Assembly: GCA_011525845.1 (NCBI GenBank) | Contig: WYBP01000018.1 | Coordinates: forward strand, 62,001 to 126,000 | Direction: 5' to 3' | Source of the DNA: Gemmatimonadaceae bacterium | GTDB taxonomy: Bacteria > Gemmatimonadota > Gemmatimonadetes > Gemmatimonadales > Gemmatimonadaceae | Length of the DNA stretch: 64,000 nucleotides | Shown: positions 57,515 to 64,000 of the stretch, piece by piece | Numbering within the stretch: position 1 is the first letter of the stretch | How the letters are laid out: each line of letters opens with the position of its first letter | Made by a program: the position numbers and the translations under genes | Notes under the pieces: model-generated | What the model was told of the DNA's origin: nothing | The model's database searches: none | Seen by the model: the letters and a program-made list of their open reading frames with translations, nothing else

Positions 57515-58185
57515 GTCGCGCACACGCCCCGCACGGGGCACAGCCCGCACCGCTTCACCCGCGCCGTGCAGACGAGCGCGCCGAGCTCCATCAACGCCTG
57601 GTTGTGCGTCCATGTCGCCCCCGCCGTGCGCGGGAGCGTCGCCTCGGCGATCGCCCAGAGCCGCGTGAGGTCCCGCGGGCGCTTGGGCTCGAGGCGCGGC
57701 GCGAAGACCCGGGCGAGCACCCGGGCGACGTTGGTGTCCACGAGCGCAGCGCGCCGGCCATGCGCGAAGCTCGCCACGGCGCCCGCGGTGTATGCCCCGA
57801 TCCCGGGGAGCTCTCGGAGCGCCTGCGGCTCGCCCGGCAGCGTGCCGCCCCCGTCGCGCGTGACCCAGCGGGAGAGCCGGTGGAGGTTCCGCGCCCGCGC
57901 GTAGTAGCCGAGTCCCGCCCACTGCGCGACCACCTGGCGCTCGCGTGCGGCCGCCAGCGACTCCCAGGTCGGGAAGCGCTCGAGGAAGCGCGGATAGAAC
58001 TCCAGGACGCGCGCGACCTGCGTCTGCTGCAGCATCAGCTCGGAGACCAGGATGCGGTACGGGTCGCGCGTGCGGCGCCAGGGGAGGTCGCGCGCGTGGC
58101 GGCGGTACCAGGCCCGGAGCCGTGCACCGAAGGCGAGGCGCGTGGCAGCGCCGATCCGAACGCCGCCGGCCCGGCGAGTGCTCAG
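57460..58185 (-). CDS. mutY: A/G-specific adenine DNA glycosylase, short form lacking the NUDIX-like domain
   Basis: 241 residues if started at the CTG that overlaps the upstream TGA (CTGA at 58182-58185). No in-frame ATG, GTG or TTG precedes the family's conserved LPWRRTRDPYRILVSELMLQQTQV, which contains the catalytic glutamate. An ATG at 58035 would delete this. The HhH motif LPGIGAYTAGAV, catalytic Asp in LVDTNVARV and four iron-sulfur cysteines (C-x6-C-x2-C-x5-C in CTARVKRCGLCPVRGVC) are present. The C-terminal 8-oxoG-recognition domain (about 100 residues) is absent. It excises adenine opposite 8-oxoguanine. Confidence 0.88.
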   Translation of the reverse strand: MSTRRAGGVRIGAATRLAFGARLRAWYRRHARDLPWRRTRDPYRILVSELMLQQTQVARVLEFYPRFLERFPTWESLAAARERQVVAQWAGLGYYARARNLHRLSRWVTRDGGGTLPGEPQALRELPGIGAYTAGAVASFAHGRRAALVDTNVARVLARVFAPRLEPKRPRDLTRLWAIAEATLPRTAGATWTHNQALMELGALVCTARVKRCGLCPVRGVCATYARESPAGTAGRPAPRA

Positions 58186-58826
58186 TGCGGCACCCAGGTC
58201 GGCGTCGCGGAGAAGAGTCCGCCCTCGACGACGAGCCCGCGGGCGAGCAGGAGCCCGAAGGCGATGCTGAGGGCCCCCGCCGCGAGGCGGATCCCGGTGT
58301 GTGCGCGCGCCACCCGCGGCCCGGCGTAGAGCGCGGGGAGCGCGAGCAGCACGGTGACGGTCACCATCCCGGCGATCGTGCCGAGACCGAAGACCGAGAG
58401 GTAGAGCAGCGCCCCGGCGGTGGACCGGATCGTCGCGAGCACGAGCAGGGCGACCGCGGCGGAGCCGGCGAGACCATGCACCAGTCCCACGAGGAAGGGG
58501 CGTGCGGCGCTGCGCGGTGCGGGCTCCGCCGCACGGGCGCGGAGGTTGGCGAAGCCGAGCAGGATCAACATGAGCGCCACGCTGAACTCGAGCGCGAGCC
58601 CCACCCGCGGCGGCACCGCCACGCGGAACCCGACGATCGCGCCCCCCACCGCGAGGAGCGTGAGCGTGTGCCCGACGCCCCAGAGCGCGCCGACGCGCGC
58701 CGCGCCCAGGACCGTCCGCTCGCGCGCCACGATCGTAGTTACGGCGACGACGTGGTCGGCGTCGGTCGCGTGCCGGAGGCCGAGCAGCGCGCCGAGCAGG
58801 ATCGCCGTCATCGGGTCGGGGAGCAT
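58182..58826 (-). CDS. HoxN/UreH-type nickel/cobalt transporter family protein
   Basis: 214 residues with about six membrane helices. Helix one ends in RHATDADHVVAV (18-29), the HX4DH metal signature of nickel/cobalt transporters; GVGHTLTLLAVG is the second family motif. The size is that of the short UreH/NicO branch. The metal and direction of transport are not certain. It lies three bases from the VWA gene and its stop is overlapped by the mutY CTG. Confidence 0.83.
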   Translation of the reverse strand: MLPDPMTAILLGALLGLRHATDADHVVAVTTIVARERTVLGAARVGALWGVGHTLTLLAVGGAIVGFRVAVPPRVGLALEFSVALMLILLGFANLRARAAEPAPRSAARPFLVGLVHGLAGSAAVALLVLATIRSTAGALLYLSVFGLGTIAGMVTVTVLLALPALYAGPRVARAHTGIRLAAGALSIAFGLLLARGLVVEGGLFSATPTWVPH

Positions 58827-58829
58827 CGG

Positions 58830-60110
58830 CTAGCTGACCTTCTTCGTCTTGCGCTTGAGGAAGTCCATCAGGATGAACTGGCCGAGCGTCATCGTGTTCG
58901 TGAAGTAGGCACGCCCGCGCGTGATCGCACTCACCATCTTCACGAACTCCACCAGCGAGCGCTCGCGCGCCAGCATGAAGGTGTTCACCGGGATCGCGCT
59001 CTTCCGACAGGCGGCCACCTCGGTGAGCGTCTCCTGCAGCACGAAGGCGTCGAGCCCCATCGCATTCTTGTAGATGCGGCCATCCGGCATCGTGAGCGCG
59101 CTCGGCTTGCCGTCGGTGATCATCACGATCTGCCGCATGTCCTTCTTCTGCTGCATCAGGATGCGGCGGGCCATCTTGAGCCCGGCGGCGGTGTTGGTGT
59201 GGTAGGGCCCCACCTGCGCCTTCGCGAGTGCGCCGAGCGGGATCTCCTCGGCGTTGTCGTGGAAGAGCACGACCTTGAGCGAGTCACCGGGGAACTGCGT
59301 TCGGATCAGGTGCGTGAGCGCGAGCGCGACCTTCTTGGCGGGGGTGAAGCGATCCTCGCCGTAGAGGATCATCGAGTGCGAGCAGTCGAGCATCAGCACG
59401 GTCGCGCAGCTGGAGCGGTACTCGCTCTGCCGCACCATCAGGTCGGCGTAGTCGAGGTCGATCGGCACCTCGAGCGAGCCGGTGCGGGCCAGCGCGTTCC
59501 GCAGCGTCTCGTTCACGTCGAGGTTGAGCGCGTCGCCGAACTCGTACGGCTTGCTCCCCGCGTCGGCCTCGATGCCGGTGGCGAGGTGGGGCGTGTCGTG
59601 CGAACCGAAGTGCGACTTGCCGAAGCCGCCGAGGATCCCGCGCAGCGACTTGTACCCCAGGAAGTCGATCCCCTTGCTGGTGAGGTCGAACTGCACGTCC
59701 TGCGCGGCGGCCTTGGCCAGCCCGCCGGGGCCGAACACGCTCTCGTGCCCCGCCGGCGCCTGGGGCGCCTGGTCCGCCTTGAGGAACCCCTCGGCGATCA
59801 GGCGCTGCACGATGTCGTCGAGGAGCTTGGAGAGCTTCGCCTCGGAGAGCTCATCGCCGTCGCCGCGGAGCGCCTCGAGCATCTCCGGGGTGAACTGCCC
59901 GCTCTGGATGAGCGCGTCGAGGATCGCCTGCCGGAGCGCGTCGAGGGACCGGTCGCCGTCGGGTTCCTCGGGTCCGCCCCACGGGTTGCTCGGCCCGCCG
60001 CCCGCGAACCCCGACTGCAGCAGGAAGTCCGCGAGGCTGTCGAGCAGCGCCTGCAGGTCCACCTGGTCGGCGGACCCGGGACTGAACCTGGAGTAGGTGT
60101 GGAAGCGCAT
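58830..60110 (-). CDS. VWA-domain protein (partner type of MoxR-like ATPases)
   Basis: 426 residues. A helical N-terminal half (about 1-205) with an acidic region precedes a von Willebrand A domain with an intact [13 protein letters not shown] (DxSxS), a threonine in [13 protein letters not shown] and ITDGKPSAL. There is no signal peptide or membrane segment. VWA proteins of this build commonly work with MoxR-type AAA ATPases in metal insertion or complex assembly; such an ATPase is encoded at 62400. It is the second gene of a minus-strand set from the Ca/Na exchanger to mutY. Confidence 0.85.
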   Translation of the reverse strand: MRFHTYSRFSPGSADQVDLQALLDSLADFLLQSGFAGGGPSNPWGGPEEPDGDRSLDALRQAILDALIQSGQFTPEMLEALRGDGDELSEAKLSKLLDDIVQRLIAEGFLKADQAPQAPAGHESVFGPGGLAKAAAQDVQFDLTSKGIDFLGYKSLRGILGGFGKSHFGSHDTPHLATGIEADAGSKPYEFGDALNLDVNETLRNALARTGSLEVPIDLDYADLMVRQSEYRSSCATVLMLDCSHSMILYGEDRFTPAKKVALALTHLIRTQFPGDSLKVVLFHDNAEEIPLGALAKAQVGPYHTNTAAGLKMARRILMQQKKDMRQIVMITDGKPSALTMPDGRIYKNAMGLDAFVLQETLTEVAACRKSAIPVNTFMLARERSLVEFVKMVSAITRGRAYFTNTMTLGQFILMDFLKRKTKKVS

Positions 60111-60122
60111 GGTCCCCCTCTC

Positions 60123-61097
60123 CTACCCCGCCACCACGAGGAGTGTCAGGTAGACGGCGTACCCACCGAAGAGGAGCGCGCCATCCCGGCGGCCGAGCAC
60201 GTGGCCGGCGCGCATCATCGGGAAGAGCACGAGGGAGAGGCCGAGCATCCACCACAGGTCGCTGGCGATCAGCTCGGGCGCCACGCGCAGCGGTGTCAGG
60301 ACCGAGCCGACCCCGAGGATCGCGAGGACGTTGAAGATGTTCGAGCCGATCACGTTCCCCAGCGCGATCTCATTCTGGCCGCGGAGTGCGGCCAGGAGCG
60401 ACGTCGCGACCTCAGGCGCCGAGGTTCCCGCGGCGACGATGGTGAGACCGATGACCCGCTCGCTCATGCCGAATGCGCGGGCGAGCTCCACGGCACCCGT
60501 CACCAGCAGGTTGCCGCCGAGGATCAGGATGCCCGACCCCGCGACCACCAGGATGATCGCGCCACCGAGCGAGTGGAACCACGATTTGGCCTCCACGAGC
60601 TCCACGCTTTCCGCCAGGTCCGCCGACTCCTCCGCCTTCAGCTCGGATCGTCCGAGCCGCACGACGTACGCGGTGAAGAGGATGAGGCCCACCAGGAAGA
60701 ACGCCCCTTCGAGCCGGTCGAGCTCGCCGTCGCGGGCGAGGAGCAGGAGCTGGAAGCTCGCGAGGAACATGAACGGCCACTCGAGCTTCACCGCGGTGCC
60801 GTGCACGCGCATCGGCTGGATGAGGGCGGAGAGGCCCAGCACGACCCCGATATTGAAGATGTTCGACCCGACGACGTTGCCGAGCCCGATGTCGTCCGAT
60901 CCGCGGAGCGCGGCGGCGATCGTCACGGTGAGCTCCGGCAGCGAGGTGCCCATCGAGACCACCGTGAGTCCGATCACGGCGACCGGCACGCGGGCCGCGC
61001 GCGCGAGCGTCACCGCGCCCCGCACGAGCACGTCGGCGCCACCGCCCAGGAGGGCGATGCCACCGACGAGGAAGACGAGTGCGAGGGGGATGCTCAC
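60123..61097 (-). CDS. Calcium/sodium antiporter (CaCA family, YrbG type)
   Basis: 324 residues from a GTG with ten predicted helices. The two alpha repeats are visible: VVSMGTSLPEL (about 47-56) with GLGNVVGSNIFNIGVVLG, and VAAGTSAPEVATS with ALGNVIGSNIFNVLAILG. It exchanges cations (Ca2+/Na+) across the inner membrane. It has a short acidic loop between repeats. It lies 12 bases upstream of the VWA gene. Confidence 0.93.
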   Translation of the reverse strand: MSIPLALVFLVGGIALLGGGADVLVRGAVTLARAARVPVAVIGLTVVSMGTSLPELTVTIAAALRGSDDIGLGNVVGSNIFNIGVVLGLSALIQPMRVHGTAVKLEWPFMFLASFQLLLLARDGELDRLEGAFFLVGLILFTAYVVRLGRSELKAEESADLAESVELVEAKSWFHSLGGAIILVVAGSGILILGGNLLVTGAVELARAFGMSERVIGLTIVAAGTSAPEVATSLLAALRGQNEIALGNVIGSNIFNVLAILGVGSVLTPLRVAPELIASDLWWMLGLSLVLFPMMRAGHVLGRRDGALLFGGYAVYLTLLVVAG

Positions 61098-61125
61098 GCG
61101 CTGTAATCAACCGGATGGTGCGCGT

Positions 61126-61185
61126 CCTGTCACGTGCCCCGTCACGTGCCCCGTCACGTGCCCCGTCACGTGCCCTGTCACCCGC
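61126..61185 (+). repeat. 12-base tandem repeat with CACGTG cores, five copies
   Basis: Five consecutive 12-mers (CCYGTCACGTGC; the last ends CACCCGC) occupy half of the gap between the Ca/Na exchanger and the MFS gene. Each of the first four contains the palindrome CACGTG. Confidence 0.9.
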
Positions 61186-61217
61186 CTGCTCCCCGAGCGA
61201 GCTTTCGGGTCACGCGC

Positions 61218-62453
61218 ATGGCCACCGAACCCTCGCTCCGCTCGCTCAACCCGTTCCGGACGCTCGCGACCTACCGGAACTTCCGGCTCTTCTGGATCGG
61301 GCAGACGATCTCCCTCGTCGGCACCTGGATGCAGACCGTGGCGGTGGGGTGGACCGCGCTCGAGCTGACGGACGACGCCTTTCTCGTGGGGCTCGTGGCG
61401 GCGGCGGGGACCTTCCCGATCCTGCTCCTTTCGCTCCCCGGCGGACTCGTCGCGGACCGCCAGGAGAAGTTGCGCGTGATCCGCATCGCCCAGGCGCTCA
61501 TGCTCGGCGAGGCGGTCGCGCTCTGGGCGCTCGCCGTGACCGGCCACCTCACCATCCACTGGCTGCTCACCCTCTCCCTCTTCGGCGGGGTGATGGCGGC
61601 GTTCGAGATCCCCGCGCGCCAGTCGCTGATGGTGGAACTCGTCGGCAAGGAGGACCTGCCGCAGGCGATCGGCCTCAACTCGACGGGGTTCAACCTCGCC
61701 CGCGTGCTCGGCCCCTCGATCGCCGCGGTCGTGATCGCGAAGGGAGGCATCGCCTGGACCTTCGGCCTCAACGCGCTCAGCTACGGCGCCGTGCTGGTCG
61801 GCCTCGGCATGATCCGGCTCCCCGAGCGGCGCGCCGTGGCGCGGCAGCCGCTGAGCTCGCTCGAGGGGATGCTGGAGGCCCTGCGCTACGTGCGCGACAC
61901 GCCGCCGCTCCCGATGCTCCTCACCATCGCCTGCCTCTTCTCGGTGTTCGGGGTGCCGGTCATCACGCTCCTCCCCGTGGTCGCGCGTGACATGCTCGGG
62001 CTGGGGCCGGACGGCTACGGCGCGCTCATGGCGAGCTTCGGGCTCGGGGCGGTGGCCGGCGCGCTCGGCATCGCGGCCACCGGGGGCGGGCGGGACCGCG
62101 GCGGGCTCTTCCGCTCCGCATCGCACGCCTTCCCGCTCCTCCTGCTCGGCTTCGCCTTCGTGCGGCAGCCCTGGCTCTCGGGCGTGCTGCTCTTCGGCGT
62201 GGGGCTCGCGATGATCCTGAACAACGCGCTGGTGAACGCGCGGCTCCAGGCGCTCGTGCCGGACGAGCTGCGCGGCCGCGTGCTCTCGCTCTACGTGATG
62301 GTGTACGTGGGCGGCTCGCCGATCGGGAGCTTCGTGTCGGGCGCCGTGGCGCGCGCCTCGGATGCCGCGTGGGCTATCGGCGGGGGCGCGGCGCTGATGC
62401 TACTCTTCGCGCTCTGGGCGTTCCGGCGGCATCCCGTGCTTGCGGCGAGCTGA
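61218..62453 (+). CDS. MFS transporter (EntS-like exporter group)
   Basis: 411 residues, about 11-12 membrane helices. The N-terminal LATYRNFRLFWIGQTISLVGTWMQTVAVGW and the cytosolic loop GGLVADRQEKLRVIRIAQ match the EntS/enterobactin-exporter-type MFS group common in soil bacteria. The substrate is unknown. The start is the ATG at 61218; earlier in-frame starts would translate the repeat array. The 3' end overlaps the AAA ATPase gene convergently by 54 bases. Confidence 0.9.
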   Translation: MATEPSLRSLNPFRTLATYRNFRLFWIGQTISLVGTWMQTVAVGWTALELTDDAFLVGLVAAAGTFPILLLSLPGGLVADRQEKLRVIRIAQALMLGEAVALWALAVTGHLTIHWLLTLSLFGGVMAAFEIPARQSLMVELVGKEDLPQAIGLNSTGFNLARVLGPSIAAVVIAKGGIAWTFGLNALSYGAVLVGLGMIRLPERRAVARQPLSSLEGMLEALRYVRDTPPLPMLLTIACLFSVFGVPVITLLPVVARDMLGLGPDGYGALMASFGLGAVAGALGIAATGGGRDRGGLFRSASHAFPLLLLGFAFVRQPWLSGVLLFGVGLAMILNNALVNARLQALVPDELRGRVLSLYVMVYVGGSPIGSFVSGAVARASDAAWAIGGGAALMLLFALWAFRRHPVLAAS

Positions 62454-63863
62454 GCGGCCGTACTGCCCGCTCTCCGACCGCGAGAGCTTCCGGCGCGCCA
62501 CCAGCGCCTCCAGCACGAGCTCACACGCCACCACGGCATCCGCGTCATCCTTCACGCCGAGCGCCGATGCGGTGACGATCTCGAGGAGGCCCGGCACCGT
62601 GGCGAACCCCTCGCGCGCGACCTTCGCGCTCGCGTCGTCGCTCACCTGCAGCGCCTGGCCCCGGTCGAACCACATCACGATCTCGTCGAGGTCGAGCGTG
62701 TCGTCGCGCTCGGTGAGCGTCGCGTCCGCCGCCCGGCGGATCAGCTCGCGGGCGATCACCGCCCCGCCGATGAGTTCGCCCTCGTACTCGAGCTCGATCT
62801 TCCCGGTGATCGCCGGGAGCGCCGCATAGATGTCGGCGAGGCGCGGGACGATCTCCCGCTCCCCGAGCCGCACCGCGCGGCGCTCCGCGTTCGAGACGAC
62901 GTTCTCGAGCAGCGTGATCGAGAGGCGCTGCGAGACGCCGGAGCGCTGGTCGATGCGCTTCTCGGCGCGGGCCTCGAACGCGACGCGCTCGGCCACCTCC
63001 GCGACCACGTCGGGGAGGCGCACCGGGAGCCCGTCGCGCGCCGTCCACGCCTCCTGCTCCGTGATCGCCATCGCGAGGTCCACCGTGGCGGGGTAGTGCG
63101 TGAGGATCTCGCTCCCGACCCGGTCCTTGAGCGGCGTGATGATCTTGCCGCGCGCGGTGTAGTCCTCGGGGTTCGCCGTGAAGGCGAGGAGCACGTCGAG
63201 CGCGAGCCGCACGGGGTAGCCCTTGATCTGGACATCCCCCTCCTGCATCACGTTGAACAGCCCCACCTGCACCTTCCCCGCGAGGTCCGGCAGCTCGTTG
63301 AGCGCGAAGATCCCGCGGTGCGCGCGAGGGAGCATGCCGAAGTGGATCGTGAGCTCATCGGAGAGGAGGTGTCCGCCGCGCGCCGCCTTGATGGGGTCGA
63401 GGTCGCCGATCAGGTCCGCGACGGTCACGTCGGGGGTCGCGAGCTTCTCGACGTAGCGCTGGTCCGGTGCGAGCCACCCGATCGGGGTGTCGTCTCCCGC
63501 CTCGCGGACGCGGTCCCGGCCGAACTTCGAGATCGGCGCGAAGGGATCGTCGTTCACCTCGCTCCCGGCGATCACGGGGAGCGCCGGGTCGAGCAGCGTC
63601 GTGAGCGCGCGCAGGATCCGCGACTTCGCCTGCCCTCGGAGCCCGAGCAGGATGAAGTGGTGCCGCGAGAGGAGGGCGTTCACCATCTGCGGCATCACGG
63701 TGTCCTCGTAGCCGAGGACTCCGGGGAACAGAGGCTTCCCGTCGCCGATGCGCGCGAGGAGGTTGGCGCGGAGCTCGTCCTTCACGGAGCGGCCGCGGCG
63801 GTCGTCGCGGCCGAACGGGGACTTCCGGAGCGCGCCGAGCGTGGTGGGCAGTGAGCTGGTCAC
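62400..63863 (-). CDS. MoxR/Mg-chelatase-type AAA+ ATPase
   Basis: 487 residues from a GTG. Walker A is GLRGQAKS (74-81); the Walker B region reads GIFALNELPDL, with the asparagine-glutamate pair typical of this ATPase branch. Sensor 1 is TANPEDYTARGKI, with an arginine finger region DRVGSEI. Similar ATPases operate with VWA proteins like the one at 58830. A TAGATT box six bases upstream of the GTG suggests a leaderless transcript. Confidence 0.87.
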   Translation of the reverse strand: MTSSLPTTLGALRKSPFGRDDRRGRSVKDELRANLLARIGDGKPLFPGVLGYEDTVMPQMVNALLSRHHFILLGLRGQAKSRILRALTTLLDPALPVIAGSEVNDDPFAPISKFGRDRVREAGDDTPIGWLAPDQRYVEKLATPDVTVADLIGDLDPIKAARGGHLLSDELTIHFGMLPRAHRGIFALNELPDLAGKVQVGLFNVMQEGDVQIKGYPVRLALDVLLAFTANPEDYTARGKIITPLKDRVGSEILTHYPATVDLAMAITEQEAWTARDGLPVRLPDVVAEVAERVAFEARAEKRIDQRSGVSQRLSITLLENVVSNAERRAVRLGEREIVPRLADIYAALPAITGKIELEYEGELIGGAVIARELIRRAADATLTERDDTLDLDEIVMWFDRGQALQVSDDASAKVAREGFATVPGLLEIVTASALGVKDDADAVVACELVLEALVARRKLSRSESGQYGRSARRKHGMPPERPEREE

Positions 63864-63869
63864 ACCTGC

Positions 63870-63875
63870 AATCTA
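63870..63875 (-). promoter_or_regulatory. Putative -10 box (TAGATT) giving a leaderless AAA ATPase transcript
   Basis: TAGATT-GCAGGT-GTG on the minus strand: the -10-like hexamer ends six bases before the GTG, so transcription would begin at the start codon. It lies in a 20-base gap after the upstream gene's stop. Confidence 0.5.
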
Positions 63876-63883
63876 GCCGGGTG

Positions 63884-64000
63884 TCACCCCGCGACGCGGA
63901 TCTCGACCAGGTTGTCGTAGAACACCGCGCCCGCACCCATGTCGGTGAGGCGCTGGCTCGTCGTGGTGTTCACGTTCACCCCATCCTTCGAGAGCTTGGC
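63884..64000 (-). CDS. Molybdopterin oxidoreductase, C-terminal end (partial)
   Basis: Only the last 38 codons are inside the window; the gene continues past the right edge. The visible tail GVNVNTTTSQRLTDMGAGAVFYDNLVEIRVAG resembles the end of the molydopterin dinucleotide-binding domain of nitrate-reductase/formate-dehydrogenase-like enzymes (SxRLTDxGxGAxFYDxxVxV). The substrate cannot be inferred. Confidence 0.6.
   Translation of the reverse strand, partial: AKLSKDGVNVNTTTSQRLTDMGAGAVFYDNLVEIRVAG

Noticed and set aside
57460-58035. mutY starting at the ATG at 58035
   Set aside because: It would remove the conserved LPWR...SEL segment with the catalytic glutamate that is open and in frame upstream.
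57945-61106. 1053-codon plus-strand open frame opposite mutY, NiCoT, VWA and exchanger genes
   Set aside because: It spans four recognised minus-strand genes and has only charged repetitive sequence, typical of a GC-rich shadow.

Overview
The window is a GC-rich (about 70 percent), densely coded bacterial chromosome segment. Genes lie on both strands, often overlap by 1-4 bases (ATGA, GTGA, TGATG junctions), and no gap between genes exceeds 300 bases. GTG starts are frequent. The gene mix is a cbb3-oxidase maturation cluster, many Sec-exported metallopeptidases, a 6-bladed beta-propeller lipoprotein, a class V aminotransferase in a serine operon, and conserved small unknowns. I infer a member of Gemmatimonadota, but no rRNA or other phylogenetic marker is present to prove it. 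I see no tRNA, rRNA, CRISPR array, phage, integron or insertion sequence.

Layout. 1-4.3 kb: ccoG (partial), ccoH/fixH, a DsbD_2/SafE-type membrane protein, ccoI and ccoS, the maturation genes for cbb3 cytochrome oxidase. A second metal P-type ATPase (TPC motif) and a 52-residue membrane protein run convergently at 4.2-6.3 kb. 6.3-12.1 kb (minus strand): cyclophilin, TonB-like lipoprotein, endonuclease III, a PolX/PHP protein with an altered polymerase site, an unknown, an alpha/beta hydrolase and a histone-deacetylase-like amidohydrolase. 12.2-18.6 kb: HEAT-repeat protein, serA, an FAD-linked dehydrogenase, serB and a class V aminotransferase, a tightly overlapping serine-synthesis operon. 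18.5-22.6 kb (minus): M42 peptidase, BtuF-like protein, membrane protein and an exported amidohydrolase. 22.8-33.7 kb: barrel-like protein, sarcosine-oxidase-type enzyme, then exported peptidases (two M61, one M24, one M14) around a duplicated-domain unknown. 33.8-39.4 kb: beta-propeller lipoprotein, SSS symporter, acyl-CoA dehydrogenase, and a response regulator fused to an EAL phosphodiesterase.

39.6-44.3 kb: metF-metH behind a near-consensus promoter and a SAM-II-class riboswitch. 44.3-46.8 kb: DUF167, YggT and an aldehyde dehydrogenase. 47.0-52.1 kb: an ECF sigma factor, a membrane protein with an external glycogen-binding-like (CBM48/E-set) domain in the anti-sigma position, a secreted protein, an outer-membrane-like protein ending in the same domain, a Tat-exported PLP enzyme and a secreted unknown. 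This is the best candidate in the window for an undescribed system. 52.1-64 kb: PLP decarboxylase, TSUP permease, citrate synthase, membrane-anchored Ser/Thr kinase, short MutY, NiCoT transporter, VWA protein, Ca/Na exchanger, MFS exporter, MoxR-like AAA ATPase and the tail of a molybdopterin oxidoreductase.

Two families of short tandem repeats (a heptamer related to GTGTGAG and several 12-base repeats) recur at gene ends and in intergenic DNA. A recurring TAGATT-like -10 box marks several transcription units, some apparently leaderless.
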